Notes under the pieces: generated by a model | The model's input: only the letters and a program-made list of their open reading frames with translations | Database searches by the model: none | Told to the model about the DNA's origin: nothing | In this document: in pieces, positions 11,440-22,374 of the stretch | Position numbering within the stretch: position 1 is the first letter of the stretch | Layout of the letters: each line of letters begins with the position of its first letter | DNA from: Terebella lapidaria | Taxonomy: Eukaryota > Annelida > Polychaeta > Terebellida > Terebellidae | Direction of reading: 5' to 3' | Length of the DNA: 64,000 nt | Assembly (NCBI GenBank): GCA_949152475.1 | Contig: OX424569.1 | Coordinates: forward strand, 32,347,950 to 32,411,949 | Program-made: the position numbers and the translations under genes

Positions 11440-13044
11440 TTGATGGCATTGGCCCCGGGAGCCTCCCGCGGTGAGCCACTCGACCCCACGGATGACGAAG
11501 TGACGATCAATCCGAATCCGGCCCTCCGACCTTCCGGCCCTCGCTCAGTTGCCATGAGCGATTCGGTTCCACTGTCACAGGAGCAACAACCGTCCGGCCT
11601 TTTCGACTCCATCGGCGACCATTCGACCCTGAGATCGTCTTCGCCGCCCACCGACCTGGTGCAGGAGTTCCTAGACGAAGACCCGCTCGCGCCGTCACAT
11701 ACAGTAAGTGACATTTTGCGTGCACACGCTAGAGCGTACTCGGCCACGCCGGCTAGAGCGACCCAGAAAAGTGACTTTGCCGACAGAAACTATACGCGCT
11801 CACGTCAAAGAGCGAGCGTAGATCGTGATATCGACCCAGAACAATTAGCAGTGAACGTTCGGCCGGTAACCATAGACACGTCAATGGTTACGCACCCACC
11901 AAGTAACTCTCGGATACGACAGTGGGTTTGTCAGTCTGACAATGTTCCGGAACCGACCCCGCCGAATGCTTATTCGGCCAATCGACCCCTGGCGCCGCCC
12001 ATGACGCCGAGACAGCACGACCCCGCGCCAGAAATGTACTCACGCATACCGACCGAGCCAACGGTGGTAGAGTACACACGACCCAGCCAGACGGGAGCGA
12101 CATCCGAAGACATCCTGGCGACGACCGCTACCCGGATCGCGACGCCTCCACGACAACAACGACCCAGCGACACGATGACGGAATCTTGCGCCATCATGCA
12201 ACAAGCGCGACCCCGACAAGCACCCTCGACATCAAGTCGCCGACCCTGCGACCCCGACACGCCGACTTCCGACACACGCGCTCCCGCGCCGACCACGCAC
12301 CGACCATCGCCGACTACTGGAGAACAACCGCGCTTCGATCCGTCACAAGATCAAGTTGTGTCTGCTCCGGCAGAAAGTGTTGTGCCAATGATCGGACCTC
12401 CGATCTCACAATCAGTCGGAAACACCAACGGATATGGTGTACCGCCAGTCGGATACCCTGGCGCAACAAGCGGTGTTCCAAATGGAGTAGCTGTCGGATA
12501 CTATTCACCGCATGTCGGCTACGCGAACCCACCGCCCGGATATGGTGGCGTTCCCAGCGTGATAGCTGACACCGGCTATCATGGTGCACAACCCGGATTA
12601 GTGTACCATGGTGTATGCCCAGATGGATCGGTATACCGATATCCACCACCGGCTGTATTCCCACCCTCAGTCGGGAAACCATGGGTGACGCCTCCATACA
12701 GTCAACCGGCCCCTGCTGCACAAGCACCACACGACCCCAGTCACACGACGGCACCACCAGCCGCATCGCTCGCCGTCTCCGCGACGACAGCACCGACCGC
12801 CCCCGCTAACGCGACCCCGATCGGCCCAGATACGACGGCTCCGGCGATTTCGGCTGTTCCGACTCCGACGGCTACTGCAGCGACTGCATCAGTTGCGGTG
12901 AGTGTTGATACGCCCACGCCACAGAAACTCACGTCTGAGCCCCAAACGTTGGCTACGGCTAAAATGGCTCAATGGCGTGCGACCTTCAAGGAGGGCAATC
13001 TCACTCAATACATTCCGGTTTGTGCCCTCACTTTTAACAGTTAG
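11440..13044 (+). pseudogene. Gag N-terminal region of element 1, truncated
   Basis: This 534-codon frame starts 60 bp after the LTR at MMALAPGASRGEP. It is mostly low complexity, rich in P, T, S and A, with a glycine/tyrosine/proline-rich stretch near residues 310-410 (repeats of VGY and GYGG type). The last 20 residues, WRATFKEGNLTQYI, match the start of the capsid domain of element 2 (WRKRFNGDNADLEDYL). The frame then ends at TAG 13042-13044. The rest of the capsid core, about 150 residues in element 2, is missing, and sequence resembling its far end (SEALTAVLKVES) follows directly in the same frame. An internal deletion is therefore inferred. Gag would form the particle shell in the cytoplasm. 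Confidence 0.8.
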
Positions 13045-13188
13045 AGTGAGGCACTTACGGCCGTTCTCAAAGTAGAGAGTCGTCAGCAGAGGACAGCCAG
13101 AGATCGACACCGAGGCACGCGACGTGCCGACATTTCCGCAAGCGGATACGCGGAAGACGACCCTGTTAATGAAGAACTGTCTTGTGCC

Positions 13189-13665
13189 ATGGGACAAGTC
13201 ACTCAGGGGGAAACACTAACCCCAGAGCAAGTTGCGGCCTACTACGACCCTGCGGACAGTGACACTACCGGCCTACAAGGTTGCGACGAACATTCAGTGC
13301 CGGCCTGCTCACGCGAGTGGGTGGCTGAAGCTTTCCAGTGCGTCCTTAGTGACGAGAATGGACTATGTGAGGAAACGGCTATCTTTTCTGTCCTGCGAAC
13401 AACGGCCCCGATGAAAGGTGATCGACCCCCGCAACCCGGACGACCCATGGTTTGCTTCTTTTGCAAGAAGCCCGGCCATCGCTGGATGCGGTGCTTTCGG
13501 CTTAAGGATGTGCTAGTACGCAACGGCATGAAACCGCTAGCATGTCGGCCTAATGGTCCCGGTACTGACAGAAGGACAACTCAAGTGTTGTCAGTACCTA
13601 ACCAAACCGGTAACCAAACTAAACCGGCCCCACCAACACCTCCGACCCCGTCGTCAAACCAGTAG
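13189..13665 (+). pseudogene. Gag C-terminal region with CCHC zinc knuckle, element 1
   Basis: It lies in the same reading frame as the upstream gag piece and is separated only by the TAG. Residues 89-102 read CFFCKKPGHRWMRC, a canonical C-x2-C-x4-H-x4-C nucleocapsid knuckle used to bind genomic RNA. A proline/threonine-rich tail follows and ends at TAG 13663-13665. The ATG at 13189 is simply the first methionine after the stop; natural translation would come from the upstream gag start. Pol continues downstream in another frame. Confidence 0.8.
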
Positions 13666-13811
13666 GGGAAGGTGCTGAGGAGCAAGGGCCTTCCAGACAA
13701 CAGGACAACGTTCCCCGCTCCACACCCGCGGTTGTCACGACTACTGTACCGGTAACGACACCAATAACGACCCCGCAGCCGGCCCAGCCCACACCTCAGC
13801 TCCTGGAAGGG

Positions 13812-15467
13812 GTGTGTACGAAATGTCAAGCTCCGACCCCGAAACCGGCCTCTTTTCATGAAGGGGTGTCCGCACCGCGACCGCAACGGCCACCACGTGG
13901 AAACCGTCGTTCTGAAGGGGTGTCACCCCCGACCGCCGACGCCACCGGAACGGACAGCATGTCCGAGATTGAGTGGATCTCCGACGACGGAGGATTCTAC
14001 GCCTTTCCAAGTGGACCGGAATCCAAACTGCCGCCTCTTCACACACTCTTCAGGCCACCGCCAGACGACCCCGAAATTCCGGCTGTCATCAACAACTCCA
14101 GCGCCACCAATCACAAATGCTGGAAGTTGCCGGTACACGTCGGAAACAAGACGATAAAGGCTGTACTCGACTCCGGAGCGCAGATCTCCCTGCTCCGACG
14201 CGATCAGCTACGTCACGTCCCCGCCGACCAGCGACATTTGCGATCTACTTCGGCTATTATTCGTGACGTCACTGGACAGTCAAGCCCGATCGATAGACTG
14301 ATCGACCTTTCAATACAGGTTGGAACCAACCATATCGTAACCTTTTGTGTGGCTGACATACATGACGACATGATTCTCGGCATGAACTTTTTCCGGCAAG
14401 CTCACGCTGTAGTGAATTACGATGAAGGGACGATACAGGTATACAAGGAGATCCTGTTCGCACATAAAGACATTGAGGCCAACGTTGTCAGAATGGCCGT
14501 GCGAAGAGCTATTACCGTCCCCGCACGCAGCGAAGCAATAGTGGAGCTGGTCCCGACTTCCCGAGTCCGAGTTCGACAACACCCGAGGATAGCCCAGCCA
14601 CTTACGACCTTTCCCGAGGAAACCGACCTCATCATGGGGAGAACACTTACGACCCTGAATCGGCAGTGCGTAAAGGTGTCGGTAGTCAATCCAGCAGATA
14701 CCGGCATTACGCTCACCCGTTCCGACCCTGTCGCCATAGCAAGCCCTGTCGAAAGTGTCGTCGGAGCTCTGCCACGACCTGGAGAGGAGCCCGACCCGGC
14801 CACGGTAGACGCCAGTCACTACCGCGACCTACCGCCACATCTACAAGAAATGGTCGATCGCGCCGGACTAGCGCCGGAACAGCATCGGCGTTGCGCCAAC
14901 CTGGTTCACCAATACCAGGACACATTCATGCACCCAGACGGCCACCTGGGACGGACCCAAGTCGTCCAGCATAGGATCGACACCGGCAACTCGGCCCCGA
15001 TTCGACAACGACAGCGACGCGTCCCTCAGGCGCAGCAAAGCATCATCGACGAGGAGGTCGACAAGATGCTCCGCTTGGGGTGTATTGAGCCGTCAGATTC
15101 GCCCTGGAGCGCACAGGTAGTGCTCGTGCGGAAAAAGAACGGACAAGTACGCTTCTGTGTCGACTATCGGCTCCTGAATGACGTCACCCGCAAGGACTCA
15201 TACCCCTTGCCCAACATTCAGGACACTCATGACGCCCTGGCAGGCGCCAACTACTTCTCGGCCCTAGACCTGGCCTCGGCTACTGGCAGGTCGAAGTCGA
15301 CCCCAGCGACAGACCGAAGACTGCCTTCGCCACAAGGAAGGGACTTTACCAGTTTAAGGTCATGCCATTCGGCCTTAGCAACGCCCCGGCAACCTTCGAA
15401 CGGCTTATGGAGACCATACTCCGTGGTTACTTGTGGACCCGGTGTATGTGCTATCTCGACGACGTGA
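13812..15467 (+). pseudogene. Pol part 1 of element 1: aspartic protease and first half of RT
   Basis: The frame carries the retropepsin active site LDSGAQISLL at residues 119-128 and the ILGMNFF motif of the protease C-terminal half. A linker follows, then the RT start with EPSDSPWSAQVVLVRKKNG, RFCVDYRLLNDVTRKDSYPLP and YFSALDLAS. At that point (about 15278) the frame leaves the family pattern and becomes unrelated residues, while the expected GYWQV block is in the next frame. One missing base explains this. Pol is in a different frame from gag, so a frameshift or re-initiation would be needed to make it. The first ATG at 13812 is not necessarily the natural start. Confidence 0.85.
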
Positions 15468-17062
15468 TAGCTTACGGCAGAACATTTGATCAGGCACTCG
15501 CAAACCTGGAAGCGGTCCTGGATCGAATCAGATCGGCAGGCCTGAAACTTCAGCCCAAGAAGTGTGAGTTGTTCCAACGGGAAATCTTGTACTTAGGGTT
15601 CATAGTGAGCGGCCAAGGAATCCGAGTCGACCCCAACAAAGTTAAAGCCATCAGGGAATGGCCGACCCCGTGCGAGATCACCGACGTCAGGGCTTTCCTT
15701 GGTTTCGCCAACTACCACAGGCGATTCATCAAGGACTACGCTGAGATCGCTGAACCCCTCGTAGCGCTTACCCGAGGTGAATGCCACTTCACTTGGGGAC
15801 CGGCCCAGCGACGAGCTTTCCAGCGAATCCGCGACGCCCTCACCAAGGCGCCAAAGCTCGCTCATCCGACCCAGAATCCGGACGACTACTTCATCCTCGA
15901 CACGGATGCAAGCGGCTTTGCTGTGGGAGGCGCCCTCTCACAAAGGGTTAAGGGGAAGGAGATCCCCATCGGGTTCGCCAGTAAAACCCTTTCCCGGACC
16001 CAGCGGAACTATTGCACCACCTATCGGGAACTACTGGCAGTAGTTGAGATGGTGCAACACTATCGGCACTACCTCTGGGGTAGGAAATTCCTCCTCCGGA
16101 CCGACCATAGCTCGCTGAGGTGGCTGAAAAACTACAGCGACGCCGACGGCATGCTCGCTAGGTGGCTCGCCAAGCTACAGCAGTATGACTTTCGGATAGA
16201 GCATCGACCCGGTAAACTACACGGTAACGCCGACGGCTTGTCACGGTGCCACAGTTGCAAACACCAAGACTGTCCCGGACGACTCGTCACACCTCCGACC
16301 GACCCAGAAACAAGTTCCGGAGAACTTCCAGTTCGTCGGATAACTGTTGTTCCGACCCAGACAAGGGCAGACCTCCTGGACAGTGATTCGATAACATCAC
16401 CGGTCTTGCCCCAGCTAGTTTCGGCACGCCAAGTTGTTCGAGTCCGTGCTTTGGACGCCACACTTGATGGACAAAAGTGGCTTTCGGACTATTCGACCCA
16501 GGACATTGTCGCGGCACAGCAAGCCGACCCCAGCGTCGGAAAAGTGCGGCAATGGATGTTAGCCGGCACCAAGCCCGACTCTAGAGAAGTCGCCCGCCAA
16601 GGAGAGGAGGTAAAGACACTTGTTTCCCGCTGGAACCTCCTGGCGCTACAAGACGGAGTGCTGGTTCGACATATAAAGCCCGACCCCGCAGGACGGCCTG
16701 TGGTGCAAACCGTGCTCCCCGTAGCACTCAGGACACAAGTTCTGCACCAATTACACGACCTAAAGATTGTCGGACATCTCGGCATACAGCGTACCATCGA
16801 GAGAGTCAGGCGCCGATTCTACTGGCCCGGCTTGGCGCTGGACGTCGCCCGCTGGTGTGCCCGCTGCCCGCAATGTGTGACCCGCAAGGGTAAACCGGCC
16901 CCAAAAAGATCGCCCCTGACACAGCTACCAACAGGAGCGCCGTTCGACAGAATAGCGATGGACATCCTCGACACCCACAAGGTCACGGGAAGAGGCCATC
17001 GGTATGTCCTGGTCGTGTCGGACTACTTTACGAAGTACACTGACGCTTTTCCGCTACGGTGA
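15362..17062 (+). pseudogene. Pol part 2 of element 1: RT, RNase H and start of integrase
   Basis: After the frameshift the frame resumes with MPFGLSNAPATFERLM and the catalytic YLDD at residues 31-34. RNase H follows with FILDTDAS, TYRELLAVV, RTDHSSLRW and GNADGLSR. The integrase zinc-binding domain (LHQLHD...GHLG...CARCPQC) and the first catalytic aspartate region (FDRIAMDILDT) come next. The frame stops at TGA 17060-17062; element 2 has an arginine at the matching place, so CGA to TGA is the simplest cause. The reading frame continues unchanged after the stop. RT and RNase H copy the RNA genome in the particle. Confidence 0.9.
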
Positions 17063-17092
17063 CATACGGCCAAAAATGTTGCCGACACCCTG

Positions 17093-18193
17093 GTGAATCG
17101 GTGGATAGTCTACCACGGTGTCCCCAAGGCGATCCATAGCGATCAAGGTACTGAGTTTGAGTCGTCCCTGTTCCGACATGTTGTGCGTCTACTGGGCGCT
17201 AAGAAGATTCGTACGACCCCATACCGACCCCAGAGCGACGGCCAAGTTGAGCGATTCAACAGGACATTGCTCAACATGCTGAGTGCGTTCGTCAGTGATC
17301 GTGCAAACGATTGGGACTTGCACCTGCCATATGTGTTAATGGCCTATCGAACCTCAGTACACTCGTCCACGGGATGCACCCCGCATCTGATGGTGTATGG
17401 ACACGAGTGTAACTTGCCAGTCGACCTCATGTTTCCGACCTACGACCCTGAACCTCTACCTCCGTGTGGTCCGGAGTATGTGGAGTATTTGCGGCAAGCC
17501 ATCAGGACGGCCCACGGTTTCGCCCAAGACCATCTCGAGAAAGCGGCGATTCGGCAAAAGATGGGTTATGACGCCCACGCAAAACCACGACCCCAGTTTC
17601 AACCAGGCGAACTGGTCCGGTATTATTATCTGCAACTCACGCAGAATAATAAGTTCGCTCGGCCCTGGACTGGTCCCTGGAGGATCATCGACCGTGTAAC
17701 CGAGGTTGATTACCGAATCGCCCTGGTTTCCAACCCTCGGAACACTCGTGTTGTTCATCTGGATGTGCTCAAGCCATACGAAGGTGACAACCAAGCGGCC
17801 CACATCTACTCCGACCCTGTACGACCCACAACGTCGTCAAGCAAATCCGACCCAGAACAGTCACCCGACCCCATGGGACTTCTCAAGGAGTTCTATTACC
17901 CTTGGGAGGTAACAGTCCAAGATCGACATACCGATTCAGACCAAACAGCAGAGTCTGATTCGCAAACGACCCAGGATCGTCAATCGCGATCTCCGACTTC
18001 ATCCGGCTCAAGTCGACATCGGCAACGGAAAAGATCACGCAGATCAAGTTCCGACACTCCAAAACCGGCACGCAAGACGCGCAGGCAAAAGCCTGTGGTA
18101 TCTTCCGACCCTGAGACAAGCAAGGCTACGCCCCCGCCTGCACGACCAAATCGACCCAGACGCAACGCACGCAGACCGGCCCGCTACAGATAA
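17093..18193 (+). pseudogene. Pol part 3 of element 1: integrase core and C-terminal domain
   Basis: It is in the same frame as the preceding segment after the single TGA. The second and third catalytic residues are D17 (HSDQGTEFE) and E53 (QSDGQVERFNR), with 35 residues between them, giving the classic D,D35E. A GPY/F-type module follows (KFARPWTGPW), then VVHLDVLKPYEG, then a long charged, serine/arginine-rich tail ending RRPARYR. The ATG at 17093 is only the first one after the stop. Integrase inserts the cDNA into host chromatin. The basic tail is longer than in element 2. Confidence 0.9.
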
Positions 18194-19776
18194 CCCCGGC
18201 CTTGTTATCTGATTGATATCATTGATGATGAATTATGCATGTCTAATGGACTATGATATCATGTCTTTCCCCGCAATAATATATTATATTACAATAACCA
18301 TATATGCATTTAATATGTACAAGATGTCAGTGAGGCAAATTCGATATATACACACTAGATATGATATTATAATTATGATGCTGGTGAAAAGTTGGTTGCA
18401 TTATGATATGTGTTTCGACCCCGTATAACATGTACCATTGATCAAGGCGTATGTTACGCAATGACTAAGATTATCATGTAAAGCTTCCATCCATGTGCCA
18501 GCCGAAGAGGATAATAATAACCAGTCACACCGTGAGTAAGGCCACTTAGTTGTCGAAGAGGTGATAGTGTGATTCGTTCTGGAGTATGCGTCGACAGAGC
18601 CTCTACTCACTCCATGTAATATTCGGAGGAACGGCCCAGTGGTACGGGAACCAGTCACTACATAGCTATCATACCAAGATGCGGCCTGTCACCAAATTCA
18701 TCACCCAAATATTCAAAGCGCCGCGGTGTGACCGACCCAGTTCATTGCAATTTTGACCCTACAATATTTGCGGCCCCGTCGTCTTGTGAACTGGCTGAAA
18801 ATGAACGGAACGATGTCCGCCCCTGTGAGTGATTGATATTCATATCTCAGCCTTTAATAACTGTGTGTCGTCTGTGAAACAGCAATTCGACCCCGTAGTT
18901 TATTGTGCGCTAATTTGTGGGAGAAGGAATGATAGACTGATTAGTTCACAAGGCACGCACGAGCGCTAATAAACATTTTAGCTGTTTACAGCACCCACAT
19001 GAAATCTCCCCTGATAAAGACAATAGTGAGTCGTCGGGCAAAAAGAGCCCAGTAATTCGAACAGTCGACTAGTATAAATAGACAATGATTCGGAACGAGT
19101 TATCCAGGGGACGGCAGATGGACATAAGGAAATCTGGACAGTGTGAGGACACCCCTACTGTCGTAATGGACTGACCCAAGAGGTCAGAGAAGGTTCGCTC
19201 CGCGTTTCCTTGACGACGGCCCCGCCTTGCTGTGTGTACGCTTGGAACAATGATACATAGCGTAAAGACGTTTTCTATACAGATAGAGAGCGCCTCCCGG
19301 CCCAGTTCTAAGAATCGAGATGCTGTCAGCATCTTTGTGTACGGCAGTGAAGATTAGCAGCAATCAGGTCACTTGCGCCTGAGACTTTGAAGAAGAAGGA
19401 CGGTCTTAAAGTTTCGGACACACGGGAATACGAACCATTGCTAAAAAAACTGTGCAAATCGTAGATAATTGACGGCTTATAAACTTTAACATTGTTAAAT
19501 CCTGGTCGCAAGACTTGAGAAATAATTCGGCTTTGATTATCGGCATTTGAACTAGGCTGGTTTTGAAGAAATCCGGACTCTGTTACAACCAGCCTAGTCA
19601 GTACTTGGGAAGTACTTCGACTTGATTTCGGCCCGTCAGCATGGCTGACAAACCTGTCCGATAATATCACCGTCCAAGTAGTCGACACCGGGGATGAATC
19701 GGATCATCCCATAATCGTCCCTGACAACGAAACTTCGTCCGGCCCCGACTCGCAGCCTGAGCAGCGCGATCCAGTC
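18194..19776 (+). other. Non-coding interval between pol and ORF3 in element 1
   Basis: About 1.6 kb without a supported frame, more AT-rich than the flanking genes. It contains eight plus-strand CGRCCC words (near 18417, 18632, 18733, 18771, 18889, 19216, 19298 and 19629) and, by my scan, none in the opposite orientation. Upstream of 19777 the ORF3 frame is open from 19567 without an ATG. A pyrimidine-poor but AG-ended site such as cagcctagtcag (about 19581-19600) could be a splice acceptor for a subgenomic mRNA. Confidence 0.6.
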
Positions 19777-21003
19777 ATGCTCAGCGACACGGCGAGTGGA
19801 TCGGAGAAAGGAGCGCGACCCAAAACGGCCCGGGACAAGTTGGCGCAACGAGGAGAGCGCCATACACCGAGCCCGACTCCGGACGACATTTTCAACGTCG
19901 ACCCCGAACGCTTCCGCCGACTCGAGGAGGGCGGAAGTATCGTCCAGCGTGCGATTGAAGCACGACAAGCGGCCCAGGAGGCTCAGCGAGTCGCCACGGC
20001 GAGCCGCCAACCCGACCCAACGAATCAAGTGATCGCCCCGATCGCTCCGGCCCCGACTTCACCCGCTTCCAGTTCAGCGGTAGCACGACCTGCGGCCTCC
20101 CGTTCTCCAAACAAGAGAACTTACACTTCTTTTAAGAAGAAACATGGAGCGGGAGCCCGTTCGACATCTAGCAGTTCGTCACGCTCTAGTGGCGGATCTG
20201 CTATTCCGACCTCGACTTTCCGTCGGCAAGTGGCGGAACTGATGGAACTGGTGCCACCTCCCGTGACACCTTACGGAACTCGGCCCATAGACTGGAACAA
20301 GGTTCCACTCAGCAAGCGAAATCGAAGCGCTGGATACGGCCATATCCACAATTTCGATGAGCAGTCGACCCTGTCGGAGGGAAACCTCCTCACGTTTGCT
20401 CCGCTACAGCGTGGAGACGGTCGCTACGAGTGCCCCTTCTGCATCGGCGAAGAGGAAGGAGCAGGAGAGCGACAGTGGTCCTCCGTACCACGACGCGGAC
20501 CTTTCCGGACGGCCCAGAACCTCGACGCACACGTTTTGGCGTACCATTTCCCGTTCCTACGCTACTTCGTGTGCCCGGCCCGCGACAACTTCCGGACATT
20601 GGCCCAGGAGGAGATGTTCCGGCACCTGTCCCAAGCGACCCCGCAACACGTGACGTCGTTCCCATTCTACCAGGAGGGACGACTATCGGCATCCGGCCCC
20701 ATGCTCGTCAGGTTCGCGCTGCGCTGCAGAGTCGACATGCAGCCGAACCCGAATTATCGGCCCCCAAGAGTTCCGGCCAACATCCCGATCTTCAGGAGGG
20801 ATGTTAACACCGTCCTGACGTTCGGCATCTGGCACATGGCGCCAGAACTTTTCAACCAATATCCGCCCAACTCGGCCCCGGAAGTGCAGCAGGTACTCCG
20901 TCGACTGGAGTACAATCATGCTTCGACCCCTGCGGATGAAATTTGGCTAACCCGCATGGTCAGTGACATTGAAACCATGAACACGCGGGTTCGAGTACGA
21001 TGA
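19777..21003 (+). CDS. ORF3 of element 1, first part: C2H2-like zinc-finger protein
   Basis: 408 codons in the position where env would lie. No signal peptide, membrane segment or fusion peptide is visible. Residues 1-150 are charged, then Ser/Pro-rich with basic patches (FKKKHG, residues 119-124). A zinc-finger-like block follows: C219-x2-C222, H252-x4-H257, then C266 inside YFVC, with H283 and H291 further on. The second finger has arginine where element 2 has its second cysteine, so it may be degenerate. The phrase LDAHVLAYHFPFLRYFVC matches LSRHVAGYHYPWMKLFVC in element 2 in spacing and sense. TGA at 21001-21003 ends this part, but the same frame stays open beyond it into the next ORF. 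A nucleic-acid-binding role is inferred; I recognise no named family. Confidence 0.75.
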   Translation: MLSDTASGSEKGARPKTARDKLAQRGERHTPSPTPDDIFNVDPERFRRLEEGGSIVQRAIEARQAAQEAQRVATASRQPDPTNQVIAPIAPAPTSPASSSAVARPAASRSPNKRTYTSFKKKHGAGARSTSSSSSRSSGGSAIPTSTFRRQVAELMELVPPPVTPYGTRPIDWNKVPLSKRNRSAGYGHIHNFDEQSTLSEGNLLTFAPLQRGDGRYECPFCIGEEEGAGERQWSSVPRRGPFRTAQNLDAHVLAYHFPFLRYFVCPARDNFRTLAQEEMFRHLSQATPQHVTSFPFYQEGRLSASGPMLVRFALRCRVDMQPNPNYRPPRVPANIPIFRRDVNTVLTFGIWHMAPELFNQYPPNSAPEVQQVLRRLEYNHASTPADEIWLTRMVSDIETMNTRVRVR

Positions 21004-21051
21004 CCCAGCACGATCTTCTTTGTCCGGCCCATCAACTACCAGACGACATCG

Positions 21052-22374
21052 GTGAGCACGGCGGAGGAAATCCCGACAACGACCACCGGTGTTTCGGCCT
21101 CGGCAGTCGTCACTACGGCTTCGTTCGCGTCAGTGGCATCGCCAGCGACAACCCGACCGGTCACCACAGTGACATCTTCGACCCCGTCCAGAGCTCGGCC
21201 TTCGGACATCATACCCAGGCGGATGGTTGTGGAGCGACCCACGGCTTCCAACGTCACGGACTACCAAGTCCGTGAGGGATTGGTCCCTCCACCTGAGGAG
21301 TATCCGCCACTCCCAAGTCGACCCCTGAATACCACACCGGTATCTACATCAACCGGCAAGGAGACTCCTGAACCAAAGAGTCCAGCTGAGGATCGGCCGC
21401 CTCCACTCAGGGAGATCGCACCCGGGTCTCCTGTACGTACGTCCCCGACACAGTTTTCGACCCCGGAATCCTCACCAGAGCCTTCGCGACGGATGGTGGA
21501 ACCCGTCCCGCTCCCGCCGTACCTCACGGAGGAAGTGGAGCCTCTGCGCTCCGTCCCGACACGCGGCACTGACAGAGACCGACCCCGACTTCAAGTAGAC
21601 GACCCTGAACAACTCGAGTCGCTCCACAGGGATCTCGACGAGCGTCTCCCGTTCCATGGGTCCGGCGAGTTTGCGGCCGATTTCCAGTTCCTGCGGCAAC
21701 ACAGCAGACGTCTGGCGATCCGCTCGCTTCCCGGCCTGCAGGCGCTACCCGGCCAGAACCCCGACCTCAGGGACTTCCTGCGAGATGAGGACGCCCAGCG
21801 GCTCCCGAACTACCTCGGGTTTCACGAGGACTTTTGGACGGCTCGTCTCGAACAGGCCGCCCATAACGCCGACCCCTTGCTCCTGCCGTCAGAACCGGAG
21901 GAGCATCTCCCGACCCTGTCTCTCGCCCGCGCTGATGATTTAGCGCACCAGTACTTGCGACTAATTCGTCGGGAGTACCTGTCGGCCCTGGACCACCGCA
22001 TCAGGCAGGCAGAATACAACGGCCTGTCTGTCGGCTTTGGGATGGGAGCTCTGCATGAGCGCCACCAGCCCACGTTCCCGGACACCCTGTCCGAGGAGAA
22101 TCTGCGGCTTCGAGTCCGTGTGACTCAGTTGGAGGATCAAGTCGCCCACCAACGACAAGAGATCACTCGACTTCAAGCGACTTCGACCCCGACGCCATCG
22201 GAAGCACAAGCTCCGTCGACCCCGACCACACCGACCATCCCGGGGGAGTTGTTGGCCACAATCGTGTCCATCCTGCCCAGACTGCCCCCAGACGAACAGC
22301 TACAGCTGATGCGGCAGGCATCGCCAGCGGCCCCGCCTCCTCCCGCCAGCAGGCGCGAACGGGAGGGCAAGTAA
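21052..22374 (+). CDS. ORF3 of element 1, second part: proline-rich and coiled-coil region
   Basis: 440 codons from its first ATG, in frame with the zinc-finger part and separated only by the TGA at 21001 and 16 open codons. The two were probably one protein of about 866 residues. Residues 1-170 are Thr/Pro/Ser-rich with EEYPPLPSR at 83-91. Residues 185-340 form a predicted helical domain (HRDLDERLPFHG, DLAHQYLRLIRREYLSALDHR). Residues 346-375 are heptad-like (LSEENLRLRVRVTQLEDQV), suggesting a coiled coil for self-association. The C-terminus ends PPPPASRREREGK. The ORF of element 2 at 32174-33205 has the same order: helical domain, heptad segment, proline-rich tail. Function unknown. Confidence 0.7.
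   Translation: MSTAEEIPTTTTGVSASAVVTTASFASVASPATTRPVTTVTSSTPSRARPSDIIPRRMVVERPTASNVTDYQVREGLVPPPEEYPPLPSRPLNTTPVSTSTGKETPEPKSPAEDRPPPLREIAPGSPVRTSPTQFSTPESSPEPSRRMVEPVPLPPYLTEEVEPLRSVPTRGTDRDRPRLQVDDPEQLESLHRDLDERLPFHGSGEFAADFQFLRQHSRRLAIRSLPGLQALPGQNPDLRDFLRDEDAQRLPNYLGFHEDFWTARLEQAAHNADPLLLPSEPEEHLPTLSLARADDLAHQYLRLIRREYLSALDHRIRQAEYNGLSVGFGMGALHERHQPTFPDTLSEENLRLRVRVTQLEDQVAHQRQEITRLQATSTPTPSEAQAPSTPTTPTIPGELLATIVSILPRLPPDEQLQLMRQASPAAPPPPASRREREGK

Noticed and set aside
17060-17062. Programmed TGA readthrough in integrase
   Set aside because: Readthrough within the integrase catalytic core is not expected, and element 2 has a sense codon there. A CpG mutation is simpler.
19777-22374. A retroviral-type env gene in element 1
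   Set aside because: No signal peptide, no transmembrane helix, no fusion-like hydrophobic stretch. The sequence is basic, proline-rich, with zinc-finger and coiled-coil features.
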